Source: Clostridiales bacterium (lineage in GTDB: Bacteria; Bacillota; Clostridia; Saccharofermentanales; Saccharofermentanaceae). From it: a stretch of 64,000 nucleotides of DNA. The position numbers and the translations under genes were made by a program. The notes below the pieces were generated by a model. The model did no database searches. It was not told where the DNA came from and saw only the letters and a list, made by a program, of their open reading frames with translations. Shown here one piece after another: positions 17,706-28,913 of this stretch; positions within the stretch are counted from its first letter, which is position 1; every line of letters starts with the position of its first letter. Where the stretch lies: the NCBI GenBank assembly GCA_017561715.1, contig JAFZBN010000012.1:1-64000 (forward strand), in the 5' to 3' direction.

Positions 17706-20700
17706 TCAAACTTCGCTTGTCGCCGGGATCGTGCTCGGAATAACTACCGGATCCTTGCCGAGAAGTTCATTGTTCTCAGGCAGTACAGGAACTGCTGTGA
17801 GATTGCGGTAACGCGGCATACCGGTACCTGCCGGGATGAGCTTACCGATGATAACGTTCTCCTTAAGACCATAGAGCGGGTCGATCTTACCCTTAACTGC
17901 TGCGTCTGTAAGAACACGTGTCGTCTCCTGGAAGGAAGCAGCGGAGAGGAAGGAATCTGTAGCAAGAGAAGCCTTGGTGATACCGAGAAGAACTCTCTTA
18001 CCCTTAGCCGGCTCTTTGCCTTCTGCCTCTGCCTTGGTGTTCGCGTCTTCGAAATCGAACATGTCGACTGTGGAACCGGTCATGAGATCTGTCTCACCCG
18101 GATCGTCGATACGAACCTTACGCATCATCTGACGTGTGATAACTTCGATGTGCTTGTCGTTGATGGTAACACCACCGCTCTTATATACGCCGATAACTTC
18201 GCTTACGATGTACTTCTGTACACCACGAACGCCCTTGATCTTCATGATCTCCTGCGGGCTTACCGTACCGTCTGTGAGGAGGTCGCCTGCCTCTACGAAC
18301 TCGCCGTCCTTGACCTTGATGGTCGCGGAGTAAGGAATCGCGTAGTGCTTCTCTTCGATAACGATCTCGCTGTCCGGATTCGGGTTCTCTGTGATCGCTT
18401 CACCTTCCGGTGTGGACGGTGTAACGATGATGACCTTCTTATGCTTCGCGTCTTCGGTGATCTTTACGATACCGTCGATCTCGGAGATGATCGCCTGGCC
18501 CTTCGGCTTTCTTGCCTCGAAGAGCTCCTCAACACGCGGGAGACCCTGTGTGATGTCATCGCCGGAAGCGATACCACCGGTGTGGAACGTTCTCATTGTA
18601 AGCTGTGTACCAGGCTCACCGATGGACTGAGCAGCCATGATACCGACTGCCTCACCGCCGATGGTCGGCTGGCCGGAAGCAAGGTTGATACCGTAGCACT
18701 TGCTGCAGACACCATGACGTGCGCGGCAGTCAAATACGGAACGGATCTTAACCTTCTCGTAACCGCACTCTTCGATCTTCTTGGCAATATCTGCCGTGAT
18801 CAGTTCGTTTCTGGCAACGAGGAGCTTCTTCTTATTCTTCAGGTCGTAGATGTCTTCAGCAGCGTAACGGCCTGTGAGACGATCGCTCAGAGACTTAACA
18901 ACGTCTTTCTTTGTACCAGCGACCTTAGCGATCTCCTTGACCCATGTAAAGTCATCTGTACCGCAGTCTTCCTCAGTAACGATAACGTCCTGAGCAACGT
19001 CTACGAGACGACGTGTGAGGTAACCGGAGTCAGCCGTCTTAAGAGCCGTATCGGAAAGCGCCTTACGGGCACCGTGAGAACTGATGAAGAACTCGAGTAC
19101 GTTCATACCTTCACGGAGGTTGGACTTGATCGGGATTTCAATGGTCTTACCGGATGTATCCGCCATGTTACCACGCATTCCGGCGAGCTGCTTGATCTGC
19201 TGCGAGGAACCACGGGCTCCGGAGTCAGCCATCATCTTGATCGGGTTGTACTCACCGAGAGAATCGATAAGTGCTTTTGTGATCGCGTCTGTAGTAGAAG
19301 ACCAGATCTTAACGACGGATGTATAACGACCGTCCTCATCGAGAAGACCTCTCTTGTACATCTTGTTGACGTACTCAACCTTCTCCTCAGCTTCGTGAAC
19401 CATCTTCTCCTTAACATCCGGCACGATCATGTCCTCGATACCGATGGAAATACCACCGCGTGTGGAGTACTTATAACCCATAGCCTTGATGTTGTCGAGG
19501 AGCTTGGATGTAGCGCCGATACCATGGATACGGATGGAACGGGAGATTACGTCAGCGAGCTGCTTCTTACCTACTACGAAGTCGCACTCGAGAACGAGCT
19601 CGTTGCCTTCCTTCGTACGATCTACATAACCGAGGTCCTGCGGGATGATCTCATTGAAGATGAAACGTCCGAGTGTGGACTTAACGATTCTTGTCATCGG
19701 CGCGCCGTTGAATTCACGGGTAACGCGGATGGAGATCGGAGCATGGAGCTCGAGGTGATGATCGCCGTAAGCCATGATCGCTTCGTCAACGGAAGAGAAT
19801 ACCATTCCTTCACCCTTTTCGCCCGGCTTGGTGATCGTCAGATAATAGCATCCGAGGATCATATCCTGTGTCGGAACGGTTACCGGGTTACCATCCTGAG
19901 GCTTCAGGAGGTTGTTGGTGGACAGCATGAGGAATCTTGCCTCAGCCTGTGCCTCTGCAGAAAGCGGTACGTGTACAGCCATCTGGTCACCGTCGAAGTC
20001 GGCGTTGAACGCGGTACAAACGAGCGGGTGGAGCTTAATCGCACGACCTTCTACAAGTACCGGCTCGAATGCCTGGATACCGAGTCTGTGGAGCGTAGGA
20101 GCACGGTTGAGCATAACCGGATGGTCCTTGATAACGTCTTCGAGGATATCCCAAACGATATCGGAAGCACGCTCTACCATACGCTTAGCTGTCTTGATGT
20201 GCTGCGCGTGTCCTTCGAGGACAAGACGCTTCATTACGAAAGGCTTGAAGAGCTCGAGAGCCATCTCCTTCGGGAGACCGCACTGGTGCATCTTCAGTTC
20301 AGGTCCTACAACGATAACGGAACGACCGGAATAGTCAACACGCTTACCGAGGAGGTTCTGACGGAAACGACCCTGCTTACCTTTGAGCATGTCGGACAGG
20401 GACTTGAGAGCTCTGGAAGAAGCACCCGTTACCGGACGACCACGACGGCCGTTGTCGATCAGGGCGTCAACTGCTTCCTGAAGCATTCTCTTCTCGTTTC
20501 TTACGATGATCTCAGGAGCACCCAGCTGGAGGAGCTTGCTGAGACGGTTATTTCTGTTGATAACACGACGATAGAGATCGTTGAGGTCAGATGTCGCAAA
20601 ACGACCACCGTCGAGCTGAACCATAGGACGCAGTTCCGGCGGAAGTACCGGGATAACATCCAGGATCATCCATTCCGGCTTGTTTCCGGACTTCTTGAAG

Positions 20701-21347
20701 GACTCGAGTACCTCGAGTCTCTTGATGATACGAGCCTTCTTCTGGCCTGTAGCGGACTGGTAATCCTCGTGCAGCTGAGCTGTCAGAGCTTCGATATCCA
20801 GTTCCTGGAGCAGGAGCTTAACAGCCTCTGCACCCATCATAGCCTTGAAAGCGGACTTACCGTACTTTTCAACGTTCTCCTGATACTCGGTCTCGTCGAT
20901 GATCGCGCACTTGGCAAGGCCTGTCGTGCCCGGATCAACTACGATGTAAGCACCAAAGTAGAGAACTCTCTCGAGCTGCTTCGGGGAAACGTCCAGGAGC
21001 AGGCTCATACGGGAAGGTGTACCTCTGAAATACCAGATGTGGGATACCGGAGCAGCCAGCTCGATATGGCCGAGACGCTCACGACGTACCTTGGAACGTG
21101 TAACTTCAACGCCGCAACGGTCGCAGATGATACCCTTATAACGGATCTTCTTGTACTTACCGCAGTGGCACTCCCAGTCCTTGGAAGGTCCGAAGATCTT
21201 TTCGCAGAAAAGGCCGTCACGCTCCGGCTTGAGCGTACGATAATTGATCGTTTCCGGCTTTTTTACCTCACCGTGGGACCAGCTCTTGATGGTCTCCGGA
21301 GAAGCCAGGCGAATGCCGATCGATTCGAAATGATTCATTTCAAACAT
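17706..21347 (-). CDS. rpoC: DNA-directed RNA polymerase beta' subunit
   Basis: The 1213-residue catalytic subunit is of the usual Gram-positive length. Visible landmarks are the N-terminal zinc finger CHCGKYKK with CDRCG (about 60-80), the active-site [12 protein letters not shown] near residue 450, the bridge-helix/trigger-loop region, and the second zinc site [13 protein letters not shown]. It follows rpoB by 22 bases. The opposite strand happens to be open for more than 1100 codons, which reflects codon choice and is not a gene. Confidence 0.98.
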   Translation of the reverse strand: MFEMNHFESIGIRLASPETIKSWSHGEVKKPETINYRTLKPERDGLFCEKIFGPSKDWECHCGKYKKIRYKGIICDRCGVEVTRSKVRRERLGHIELAAPVSHIWYFRGTPSRMSLLLDVSPKQLERVLYFGAYIVVDPGTTGLAKCAIIDETEYQENVEKYGKSAFKAMMGAEAVKLLLQELDIEALTAQLHEDYQSATGQKKARIIKRLEVLESFKKSGNKPEWMILDVIPVLPPELRPMVQLDGGRFATSDLNDLYRRVINRNNRLSKLLQLGAPEIIVRNEKRMLQEAVDALIDNGRRGRPVTGASSRALKSLSDMLKGKQGRFRQNLLGKRVDYSGRSVIVVGPELKMHQCGLPKEMALELFKPFVMKRLVLEGHAQHIKTAKRMVERASDIVWDILEDVIKDHPVMLNRAPTLHRLGIQAFEPVLVEGRAIKLHPLVCTAFNADFDGDQMAVHVPLSAEAQAEARFLMLSTNNLLKPQDGNPVTVPTQDMILGCYYLTITKPGEKGEGMVFSSVDEAIMAYGDHHLELHAPISIRVTREFNGAPMTRIVKSTLGRFIFNEIIPQDLGYVDRTKEGNELVLECDFVVGKKQLADVISRSIRIHGIGATSKLLDNIKAMGYKYSTRGGISIGIEDMIVPDVKEKMVHEAEEKVEYVNKMYKRGLLDEDGRYTSVVKIWSSTTDAITKALIDSLGEYNPIKMMADSGARGSSQQIKQLAGMRGNMADTSGKTIEIPIKSNLREGMNVLEFFISSHGARKALSDTALKTADSGYLTRRLVDVAQDVIVTEEDCGTDDFTWVKEIAKVAGTKKDVVKSLSDRLTGRYAAEDIYDLKNKKKLLVARNELITADIAKKIEECGYEKVKIRSVFDCRARHGVCSKCYGINLASGQPTIGGEAVGIMAAQSIGEPGTQLTMRTFHTGGIASGDDITQGLPRVEELFEARKPKGQAIISEIDGIVKITEDAKHKKVIIVTPSTPEGEAITENPNPDSEIVIEEKHYAIPYSATIKVKDGEFVEAGDLLTDGTVSPQEIMKIKGVRGVQKYIVSEVIGVYKSGGVTINDKHIEVITRQMMRKVRIDDPGETDLMTGSTVDMFDFEDANTKAEAEGKEPAKGKRVLLGITKASLATDSFLSAASFQETTRVLTDAAVKGKIDPLYGLKENVIIGKLIPAGTGMPRYRNLTAVPVLPENNELLGKDPVVIPSTIPATSEV

Positions 21348-21369
21348 ATATTGCTATCTCCTTCCCTAC

Positions 21370-24300
21370 TCACATATCTTCATTTTCCATGGAAGCGAGA
21401 TCGTCCATGCTCGGTTCTTCATCTTCCGGAGAATCGTCGATCAACTCGCCGTCTTCACCGACCTCAGAGAAACCTGCGGCACCCATCTCACTCTCTGCCA
21501 GCGAATCGAACTTCATGAGAAGTTCCGGATCCGGAGACGGCAGATTCTCTTCTTCATCAGCAGCATCCTTGAGCTTGTACTCTTCGTCGCCGGAGTAGAT
21601 GCGAACATCCAGAGCCAGGGACTGAAGCTCACGAACGAGTACCTTAAAGGATTCCGGAATACCGGCCTCAGGTACGCTCTGACCCTTAACGATCGCCTCA
21701 TATGTCTTCGTACGTCCGGTGATATCGTCCGACTTGACTGTGAGGATCTCCTGCAGGGTATGTGCTGCGCCGTATGCCTCGAGGGCCCAAACTTCCATCT
21801 CACCGAAACGCTGACCACCGAACTGGGCTTTACCGCCGAGAGGCTGCTGCGTAACGAGGGAGTATGGTCCGATCGAACGGGCGTGGATCTTATCGTCAAC
21901 GAGGTGGTGGAGCTTGAGGTAATACATAACACCAACGGTGATACGGTTCTCGAAAGGCTCACCTGTACGTCCATCGTAAAGGATCGTCTTACCGTCTTCA
22001 TCGATTCCGGCAAGCTGGAATGCCTTGATGATGTCGCTCTCGTTAGCACCGTCGAATACCGGTGTAGCTACCTTCCAGTTGAGTGCACGGGCAGCACGGC
22101 CGAGGTGAACCTCGAGGAGCTGACCGATGTTCATACGGGACGGAACGCCGAGAGGATTGAGTACGATGTCAAGCGGTGTACCATCCGGCAGGAACGGCAT
22201 ATCCTCTTCCGGCAGGATTCTGGAAACAACACCCTTGTTACCGTGACGACCGGCCATCTTATCACCGACGGAGAGCTTTCTCTTCTGTGCGATGTAAACA
22301 CGAACCAGTTTATTCACGCTGCCCTTAAGGACATTCTCGTCTTCCTTCGTAAAGGTCTTAACGTCAACAACGATACCGGACTCACCGTGCGGAACACGTA
22401 CGGATGTGTCACGGACCTCACGGATCTTCTCACCGAAGATCGCGCGGTACAGTCTCTCTTCAGGTGTAAGCTCAGTTTCACCCTTCGGAGTAACCTTACC
22501 AACGAGGATATCGCCCGCACGGACCTCGGCACCGATACGGATAACACCGTTCTCGTCGAGTTCTTTCAGAGCGTCGTCGGAAACGTTCGGGATCTCACGT
22601 GTGATCTCCTCGGCACCGAGCTTGGTGTCACGAGCTTCACACTCATATTCTTCAATGTGGATGGATGTATAAACATCATCACGTACCATACGCTCGTTGA
22701 TAAGAACGGCGTCCTCGTAGTTGTAACCTTCCCAGGTCATAAAGCCGATGAGTACGTTCTTACCGAGAGCAAGCTCACCGTTCTCAGTGGAAGGACCGTC
22801 AGCGATAACGTCGCCCTTCTTGACCTCTTCACCCATTCTTACGATCGGGCGCTGGTTGATGCAGGTGCTCTGGTTGGATCTCTGATACTTAGTAAGGTTA
22901 TATTCATGCTCCTTACCGTCAGAGGATGTAACTACAATCTTGTCAGCGGAAACGAATGTTACCTGACCGTCTTCCTTAGCTACCTTACATACACCGGAGT
23001 CCTTAGCGGCACGATACTCCATACCGGTACCGATGATCGGTGCTTCCGGCTTGATGAGCGGTACTGCCTGACGCTGCATGTTGGAACCCATGAGAGCACG
23101 GTTAGCGTCGTCGTTTCCGAGGAACGGAATAAGCGATGTAGCAACGGATACGAGCTGCTTAGGAGATACGTCCATGTAATCGACACCGGACGGATCAACC
23201 TCGATGAACTGGTCGAGGTGACGGCAGACGACCTTCTTGCTGATAAAATGGCCGTTCTCGTCGATCGGCTCATTTGCCTGTGCGATGTTGTAGTTATCTT
23301 CCTTATCCGCTGTCATGTAAACAACTTCGTTAGTAACTACGCCATTCTCCTTATCGTATACACGGTAAGGTGTCTCAACAAAACCATAGTGGTTGACCTT
23401 GGCGTATGTAGCCAGGGAGTTGATAAGACCGATGTTCGGACCTTCAGGTGTCTCGATCGGGCACATACGGCCGTAGTGAGAGGAGTGAACGTCACGGACT
23501 TCGAAGTTAGCACGGTCACGGGAAAGACCGCCAGGACCGAGTGCGGACAGACGGCGCTTATGAGTAAGCTCTGCCAGCGGGTTCGGCTGATCCATGAACT
23601 GGGACAGCTGGGAAGAACCGAAGAACTCCTTAACTGCTGCGCTTACCGGACGTGTATTTACGAGCTGGTTCGGATGAGTCGGCTCTTCGTCGGAAGCTGC
23701 GTTCATGCGCTCACGGATGTTTCTTTCCATACGGGAGAAACCGATACGGATCTGGTTCTGGAGGAGTTCACCAACAGAACGGATACGACGGTTACCGAGG
23801 TGGTCGATGTTATCTCTAACGCCGACACCATACTGCAGACCGAGCAGGTAGCTGACGGAAGCAACGATATCCTCGAATACGAGGTGCTTCGGCATGAGCT
23901 CTGTGACCTGAGCACGGAGAGCTTCCATGAGTTTTTCAGCATACTCGCTCTTCTTTGCTGTAGAACGAACCTCAGCGATGATGCCGCGGAGGATCTTTGT
24001 ACGAACCATTTCGTTAACAGGGGTCTCGTTGATATCGAAGCCCTTGAGTTCCTTAGCAGAGAAGCTGCTGCGGATGAACTTGTCAGCGTCTACACGGGCA
24101 TTACCGATGACCTTGAACGGCTGATCGGAGATTCTGTCCGTATCACCGATCTTAGTGATCGGATATACATATACTTCATTAATACCGGCATCCTGGATCT
24201 CCCAAGCCTTGTCGGAGGTGATGATCTCACCGGCCTTGAGGAGCAATTCACCGTCGTCGGTAACGATATCGGAAACTGCCTTGTGACCCTTGATACGGGA

Positions 24301-25146
24301 AGCGAGGGACAGCTTCTTATTCAACTTATAAATACCTACGCGCGCAAGGTCATATCTCTTCGGATCGAAGAACATGCCGTTGAGGAGAGATTCCGCACCT
24401 TCGAGAGATGTCGGCTCACCCGGACGGAGCTTGTGGTAGAGCTCGGCAAGACCTTCCTCACGGGAGTGGGAAGTATCTTTTGCGATCGTATCCGTAAGGA
24501 ACTTCTCGTCGCCGAAAAGATCGATGAGCTCTTCGTTTGTGCCGATACCCAGAGAACGCAGGAAAACGGTCAGCGGGAACTTTCTTGCACGGTCAACACG
24601 GACGTAGATAACGCCGTTTGCGTCTGTTTCATATTCCAGCCAGGCACCACGGTTCGGGATGACCTGAGAGGTATAAAGATAAGCATCGGATTTATCGTGG
24701 ATGACGTCAAAATACGCACCCGGGGAACGGACAAGCTGGCTGATGATAACACGCTCAGCACCGTTGATGATAAATGTACCGTGTTCGGTCATGATCGGGA
24801 AATCACCGATGAAGACATCCTGGTCTTCCACCTTACCGGTACGTTTATTCAAAAGGCGAACTTTAACTTTGAGCGGAGCTGCGAAATTGCAGTCTTTTTC
24901 TTTACACTGCTCAATTGTGTTTGCCGGGTTATCGATATCGAATTCCTTGCCAACGAAGGATAATTCCATATCGCCCGAAAAGTCCTTGATCGGAGATACT
25001 TCTTCGAGTACTTCCATAAGGCCCTCGTCGAGGAACCATTTATAGGAATTCTTCTGTACTTCAATAAGATCCGGGACTTCGATGACTTCGTCGATATGAG
25101 AATAGGACATTCTCTCTGCTCTTCCCTGCTTGATGGGACGCACCAT
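21370..25146 (-). CDS. rpoB: DNA-directed RNA polymerase beta subunit
   Basis: The 1258-residue beta subunit has the rifampicin-pocket region ([23 protein letters not shown]), which looks wild type, with Asp and His at the usual sites. [12 protein letters not shown] and the C-terminal clamp [21 protein letters not shown] are conserved. The C-terminus ends in an acidic tail of about 40 residues. Unlike most bacteria, rplJ-rplL do not lie upstream; a SurA-like gene does, and rpoB has its own promoter and a 150-base leader. Confidence 0.98.
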   Translation of the reverse strand: MVRPIKQGRAERMSYSHIDEVIEVPDLIEVQKNSYKWFLDEGLMEVLEEVSPIKDFSGDMELSFVGKEFDIDNPANTIEQCKEKDCNFAAPLKVKVRLLNKRTGKVEDQDVFIGDFPIMTEHGTFIINGAERVIISQLVRSPGAYFDVIHDKSDAYLYTSQVIPNRGAWLEYETDANGVIYVRVDRARKFPLTVFLRSLGIGTNEELIDLFGDEKFLTDTIAKDTSHSREEGLAELYHKLRPGEPTSLEGAESLLNGMFFDPKRYDLARVGIYKLNKKLSLASRIKGHKAVSDIVTDDGELLLKAGEIITSDKAWEIQDAGINEVYVYPITKIGDTDRISDQPFKVIGNARVDADKFIRSSFSAKELKGFDINETPVNEMVRTKILRGIIAEVRSTAKKSEYAEKLMEALRAQVTELMPKHLVFEDIVASVSYLLGLQYGVGVRDNIDHLGNRRIRSVGELLQNQIRIGFSRMERNIRERMNAASDEEPTHPNQLVNTRPVSAAVKEFFGSSQLSQFMDQPNPLAELTHKRRLSALGPGGLSRDRANFEVRDVHSSHYGRMCPIETPEGPNIGLINSLATYAKVNHYGFVETPYRVYDKENGVVTNEVVYMTADKEDNYNIAQANEPIDENGHFISKKVVCRHLDQFIEVDPSGVDYMDVSPKQLVSVATSLIPFLGNDDANRALMGSNMQRQAVPLIKPEAPIIGTGMEYRAAKDSGVCKVAKEDGQVTFVSADKIVVTSSDGKEHEYNLTKYQRSNQSTCINQRPIVRMGEEVKKGDVIADGPSTENGELALGKNVLIGFMTWEGYNYEDAVLINERMVRDDVYTSIHIEEYECEARDTKLGAEEITREIPNVSDDALKELDENGVIRIGAEVRAGDILVGKVTPKGETELTPEERLYRAIFGEKIREVRDTSVRVPHGESGIVVDVKTFTKEDENVLKGSVNKLVRVYIAQKRKLSVGDKMAGRHGNKGVVSRILPEEDMPFLPDGTPLDIVLNPLGVPSRMNIGQLLEVHLGRAARALNWKVATPVFDGANESDIIKAFQLAGIDEDGKTILYDGRTGEPFENRITVGVMYYLKLHHLVDDKIHARSIGPYSLVTQQPLGGKAQFGGQRFGEMEVWALEAYGAAHTLQEILTVKSDDITGRTKTYEAIVKGQSVPEAGIPESFKVLVRELQSLALDVRIYSGDEEYKLKDAADEEENLPSPDPELLMKFDSLAESEMGAAGFSEVGEDGELIDDSPEDEEPSMDDLASMENEDM

Positions 25147-25167
25147 TACACATCACCTCTCGACTTC

Positions 25168-25209
25168 GTAAACTACTTTGTTTACGTGTACGCAAAAAAG
25201 ATCGCGTAC
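25168..25209 (-). promoter_or_regulatory. Two tandem hairpins in the rpoB leader
   Basis: GTAAAC (25168-25173) pairs with GTTTAC (25180-25185), and GTACGC (25188-25193) pairs with GCGTAC (25204-25209). They end about 20 bases before the rpoB start. A third potential hairpin, ATGGGTA with TACCCAT, lies at 25266-25288. A role in control of rpoB is inference. Confidence 0.4.
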
Positions 25210-25304
25210 CTTCCTATACACTCCAAAAGCAGGCTTTGCAAGCTCCGCCGTGCTTTTACGTCAAAATGGGTAAAGTACCCCTACCCATTGTAACGCAGTA
25301 TAGA

Positions 25305-25333
25305 ATGATACCACGATCTTTTTCTAGTGTCAA
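25305..25333 (-). promoter_or_regulatory. rpoBC promoter
   Basis: The minus strand has TTGACA (25328-25333), a 17-base spacer and TATCAT (25305-25310), in the gap between the SurA-like gene and rpoB. Confidence 0.75.
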
Positions 25334-25365
25334 TGCAAATTTTCTTTATCGCAAAAGATTTTCTA

Positions 25366-26949
25366 TTACGTAAAGAAATCGATCAGACCGTTGTTTACTA
25401 CCGTCGAATAGGATGTGTCACCGATCAGTCCATTGTACCAGTCGTTATACTTCTCGGTGATCATATCTGTGCGGATGTCGTTCTGGTAACCCGGGATGAC
25501 ATCGATGTAGTAGAAGATCTTAACAGAGCTTGCGCAGTCGATGATGATCATGTCGCCGCGCTTTCTGTCTGCGCTGTAGAGCCACTCGATGAGCTTAGCG
25601 TCCTCTTCCGGAAGTACCGGATCAGCGCCTTCCTCAAGGATCGTCGGCTTGAAGTAGTTGGTGTTGTCCTGTCTGATGCCGTACATCATACCACCGTTCA
25701 TATATGTAGAAGAGTCTGTAGAATGCTCTTTTACAGCAGCGATGAACTCGTCCTCGGAAGTAATGCCGGCCATGATCTCTTCTGCCTGCTTGTGATACTT
25801 CTCGAAAGAAGCCTTCTTGTCGTCCGGTGTCTTGGAAAGATCCTGCATGAGATCGTCATTCAGCTGGAGGAAACGGAGCTGAGCTGTCGGCTCCTCGTCG
25901 ATGTACTTCTTCTCGAAAAGCACTGCGAACGCGCCCTGCTGCTCGCTGTCCTGGAATACCATGCTGGTGTTTTCCTTGGTTCCGTCCGCGAAGCAGAGCT
26001 CTGCGAACTCCTCGTTGTACTGCTTTACCTGCTCCTTGGTAAGATCCTTGACTGTTGTCGGATCTTCGCCGTTGACCATACGGTTTCTGTATTCCTCTGT
26101 GCAGAACATCTTGACCTTGGTCTGGAACTCGACTGCGTTTACGCAGTTATCAGCGATCTGGTGAGCCTTCTTTTCAGCTTCTTCCAGAGCCTTTGTCTTT
26201 TCATCGCCCAATGTATCCGCGGTAAGGTTTGCGCTGATGAAGTAGACCTGGATCTGAACTCTCTCGTAAGAAGAAGGATCCTCGTTGTACTTCGCCATGA
26301 TCTCATCCTGTGTCGGAGCGCACTTAACGAGCTTGTAGTAAGCCGTGTACTCATCGATCAGTGCTTTTCTCTGCATGATCTTACGGTATGTTCCGACCGT
26401 CATGCCCGGGCCGTATGTGCTCTGCAGATACTGGTCCAGTGTCATGTTCGTGCCACGGATCGTGTTATAGTATTCCGTCATGGAACGCATATCGTCGACC
26501 ATGACCTCTGCATATCTCTTGGCAGCTCTGGAATCAAAGCCGTCGTCGGAAGCAGCCTTAGCCAGGATGTATTCCTGCTGGACATTGTTTGCCGCAGTCT
26601 CCCAAATTCTCTGACGATATGTCTGACCGGATGTCGTGTCGACAACCAGATCGAGGTCAGTCTCGTAATCGATGATGCCGCTGTTGATCATCTGACTGTA
26701 CGCCAGAGCGTAGTAGTAGTTCATCTCTACGATCGGGACGTTTCTGACCGTCTTCTCTTTGCCGTCAACCGTGTGCTTGATCGAAGCGCCCGGCAGGACT
26801 TTCGCCCAGAAACCCGTGATATGAGCAAAATACAAGAAGCAGGTAAGAACGAGCGCGATCACAACGAGGATCACGATGATCTTATTCTTCTTGGAAGTTT
26901 TCATATGTTTCTTGGTCTTTGCTTTCCCTGACCTATCCTTATTAGACAT
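25366..26949 (-). CDS. SurA-like N-terminal domain membrane-anchored chaperone/foldase
   Basis: The 527-residue protein has a cytoplasmic Lys-rich head, one membrane helix (about 24-46, KIIVILVVIALVLTCFLYFA) and an outer portion resembling the helical SurA/PrsA-type chaperone fold (TYRQRIWETAANNVQQEYILAKAASDDG, TLDQYLQSTYGPGM). I see no clear parvulin active site, so isomerase activity is doubtful; a chaperone for exported proteins is plausible. ATG 26947-26949 is chosen because AAGGAAGG lies eight bases upstream; a longer reading frame to 26991 lacks a site. Confidence 0.7.
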   Translation of the reverse strand: MSNKDRSGKAKTKKHMKTSKKNKIIVILVVIALVLTCFLYFAHITGFWAKVLPGASIKHTVDGKEKTVRNVPIVEMNYYYALAYSQMINSGIIDYETDLDLVVDTTSGQTYRQRIWETAANNVQQEYILAKAASDDGFDSRAAKRYAEVMVDDMRSMTEYYNTIRGTNMTLDQYLQSTYGPGMTVGTYRKIMQRKALIDEYTAYYKLVKCAPTQDEIMAKYNEDPSSYERVQIQVYFISANLTADTLGDEKTKALEEAEKKAHQIADNCVNAVEFQTKVKMFCTEEYRNRMVNGEDPTTVKDLTKEQVKQYNEEFAELCFADGTKENTSMVFQDSEQQGAFAVLFEKKYIDEEPTAQLRFLQLNDDLMQDLSKTPDDKKASFEKYHKQAEEIMAGITSEDEFIAAVKEHSTDSSTYMNGGMMYGIRQDNTNYFKPTILEEGADPVLPEEDAKLIEWLYSADRKRGDMIIIDCASSVKIFYYIDVIPGYQNDIRTDMITEKYNDWYNGLIGDTSYSTVVNNGLIDFFT

Positions 26950-26996
26950 AATTATGCCCTTCCTTTTTCTATTCTTATAAAATATCAGCACGCCCC

Positions 26997-27025
26997 ATTA
27001 TAATTCGCAAGTCCCGATAATGCAA
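26997..27025 (-). promoter_or_regulatory. Promoter of the SurA-like gene
   Basis: TTGCAT (27020-27025) and a perfect TATAAT (26997-27002) are spaced by 17 bases on the minus strand. Confidence 0.65.
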
Positions 27026-27038
27026 GAAAAGATTAAAA

Positions 27039-27064
27039 GCGCCCCGATTTTTCCCTCGGGACGC
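27039..27064 (-). terminator. Terminator after the M1 peptidase gene
   Basis: In the minus direction GCGTCCCGA pairs with TCGGGGCGC (nine pairs, one G-T), followed by TTTTAATCTTTTC. The + side also has a run of seven T. Confidence 0.8.
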
Positions 27065-27096
27065 CTTTTTTTCTTCTAGAAAAGCACTTTTCGCCG

Positions 27097-28788
27097 TTAA
27101 CCGATATCAATGCCTTCGAAGCATCCTTCAACGAGCGTGTTCAGAAGATCGTTATTCGGTCCCGCCGCCTCGAAAAGCACCTCGAAGAAGCGGTCCGCGG
27201 TCGAATTGGTAAATGCGTTCCTTCTGACATATTCACGGATGATGCCGTGGAACTGCTCTCTTCCGAGGATCTCTTCCATCTGGTAAAGCGCCATCTTGCC
27301 GTATTCGTACGCCGCGTTGATATAGGCATATTCACTGGAAAATGAATAGAAGGATCTGTTGATCGGGCAAATGTCCTGTGACTTCAGGAAGTCCTGCTGG
27401 TTCTTATCCGTCAGATCCATCATACGCCTCGAATAGTAGCCCGGTTCTTTATCGATACCGAGATACTCGTAATACACGAGTTCCGTATATGACGCGAAGG
27501 ATTCGTCCAGCCACGGTTCCAGACCGGAATTGCTTCCGACGATACCCATGAACCACTGGTGTCCGATCTCATGTGCCACAACGACCGAAATAAGTTCGTA
27601 TGGGATATCTTCAGCTGTGTTCGATGAACAGTAGAAGCTGTCTGCGGTAATGATGACCAGGTTCGGATATTCCATGCCTCCGGCATCGATCGGCGCGAGG
27701 ATGACATCCAGTTCCGGATACGGGTATTTTCCGAACGCTTCGTTAAACGCGGCGAGCGAATCCTGCGAAGCCTTAAGGCAGGCCTTCGCGCATTCGTCTA
27801 TCTCTCTGGACGCCGGGTGCGCCTTGTCATAGACGACATTGATATGCGTCCCGTCATAATCGCCTTCGATCTTTTCAAAGCCCTTGCTCGCACTGAACAC
27901 GAAATCACGGACATTCGGCGCGTCGAACTTATAGACCGTCTTTCCGTCTTTTGTATCCGAGGAGACTTCCGTTCCCGTGGAAAGCACCATGTATTCTTCC
28001 GGTGCCGTAAGTGTTACGTCGTACTGGGAAACTTCCGAGAAGAAGCATTCACCCATGTTGTAGAACGCCTCGTGCGACCATCCGTCAGCCGTATATTCGG
28101 CAAGGATCGGGTAGAAATTCGTGACGTTAAACACGTCGTCTTTTACGCCATACCGGTCGGCAAGTGTCGGGATCGTGGCCATGAAATCATAAGAAAGCGT
28201 CATCTTCTCCTGCGGAGCAAGCGGCGAAGAAAGCGGGACCCATACGACAGATATATCGGCAACATCGCGCTTGTAATCGATCTTTTCTCCGGAACGGCTG
28301 TCCGTGATGTTGTTGATCTCGGTCTGTGCGCCGTATGTATGTGTATTCGACGACACTGCCAGACCGCTTCCTTCTTCAAAAAGACTGGAGTAGTCGCGGA
28401 AACAGAGCTTTTCCCACGTGTCGCCCGTGTAGTTGAAAAGTTCGATATCGACATGTCCGCCGACCGTGTTCTTCTCTGTATCCAAAGTCAGATCCATGGT
28501 GTAGCGGAAAGTTTCCGCCGTCGGAAAATCGATCGCGCAGTTTTCCTCCGGGACCGTGATCAGAAGATCCGGGTAATCCGAGGAGGACTCGGATGGTTCT
28601 TCCGTGGTTTCAGTTGTGGTATCTGTCGGCACCAAAGATCTCTTGGTCGTTTCCGATTCTTCGACCTTAGTGGTCTTCTTCGTCTTTCTCTTCTTTCTCG
28701 TTTCTTTTGTTTTTTTCGAGCAGGCGGCAAGCGGGACGATCAATGACGCCGCAAGCACCAACGCCGTTATCTTCACATTCTTTTTCAT
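27097..28788 (-). CDS. Lipoprotein zinc aminopeptidase of family M1
   Basis: The 563-residue surface lipoprotein has signal peptide and lipobox LAAC with the lipid Cys at residue 23, then a Lys/Thr-rich tether (KKTKETRKKRKTKKTTK). The M1 catalytic domain has GGMEYPNLVI (the GAMEN-type exopeptidase motif) and HEIGHQWFMG, with the third zinc ligand Glu in DESFASYTEL. It probably removes N-terminal residues from peptides at the cell surface. ATG 28786-28788 has AAAGGAG seven bases upstream; an in-frame start at 28836 is less likely. No C-terminal ERAP-like domain is present, so it is the short form. Confidence 0.88.
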   Translation of the reverse strand: MKKNVKITALVLAASLIVPLAACSKKTKETRKKRKTKKTTKVEESETTKRSLVPTDTTTETTEEPSESSSDYPDLLITVPEENCAIDFPTAETFRYTMDLTLDTEKNTVGGHVDIELFNYTGDTWEKLCFRDYSSLFEEGSGLAVSSNTHTYGAQTEINNITDSRSGEKIDYKRDVADISVVWVPLSSPLAPQEKMTLSYDFMATIPTLADRYGVKDDVFNVTNFYPILAEYTADGWSHEAFYNMGECFFSEVSQYDVTLTAPEEYMVLSTGTEVSSDTKDGKTVYKFDAPNVRDFVFSASKGFEKIEGDYDGTHINVVYDKAHPASREIDECAKACLKASQDSLAAFNEAFGKYPYPELDVILAPIDAGGMEYPNLVIITADSFYCSSNTAEDIPYELISVVVAHEIGHQWFMGIVGSNSGLEPWLDESFASYTELVYYEYLGIDKEPGYYSRRMMDLTDKNQQDFLKSQDICPINRSFYSFSSEYAYINAAYEYGKMALYQMEEILGREQFHGIIREYVRRNAFTNSTADRFFEVLFEAAGPNNDLLNTLVEGCFEGIDIG

Positions 28789-28841
28789 CTGAAAACTCCT
28801 TTTCCCTTTTCCTTGGAAATATTCCTTTTTAACCAACTTAA

Positions 28842-28847
28842 ATTATA
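28842..28847 (-). promoter_or_regulatory. -10 box of the M1 peptidase gene
   Basis: A perfect TATAAT on the minus strand lies about 55 bases upstream of the start, immediately after the terminator of the hemolysin III gene. No good -35 box is seen because the terminator stem occupies that place. Confidence 0.45.
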
Positions 28848-28853
28848 AAAGGA

Positions 28854-28879
28854 AAATCCCTTATTGCGATAAGGGATTT
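28854..28879 (-). terminator. Terminator after the hemolysin III gene
   Basis: AAATCCCTTAT and ATAAGGGATTT form a perfect 11-bp stem with a four-base loop, followed by TTCCTTTT in the minus direction. Confidence 0.85.
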
Positions 28880-28913
28880 GTCACTTTTCCTTTATTCTGT
28901 TTTACCTGTCTTC

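Noticed and set aside
18150-21518. Open reading frame of 1122 codons on the + strand opposite rpoC
   Set aside because: It mirrors rpoC codon choice (rare TTA, CTA, TCA codons), has no recognisable protein sequence and no ribosome site.
21760-24963. Open reading frame of 1067 codons on the + strand opposite rpoB
   Set aside because: Same reason: the antisense frame of a strongly codon-biased gene.
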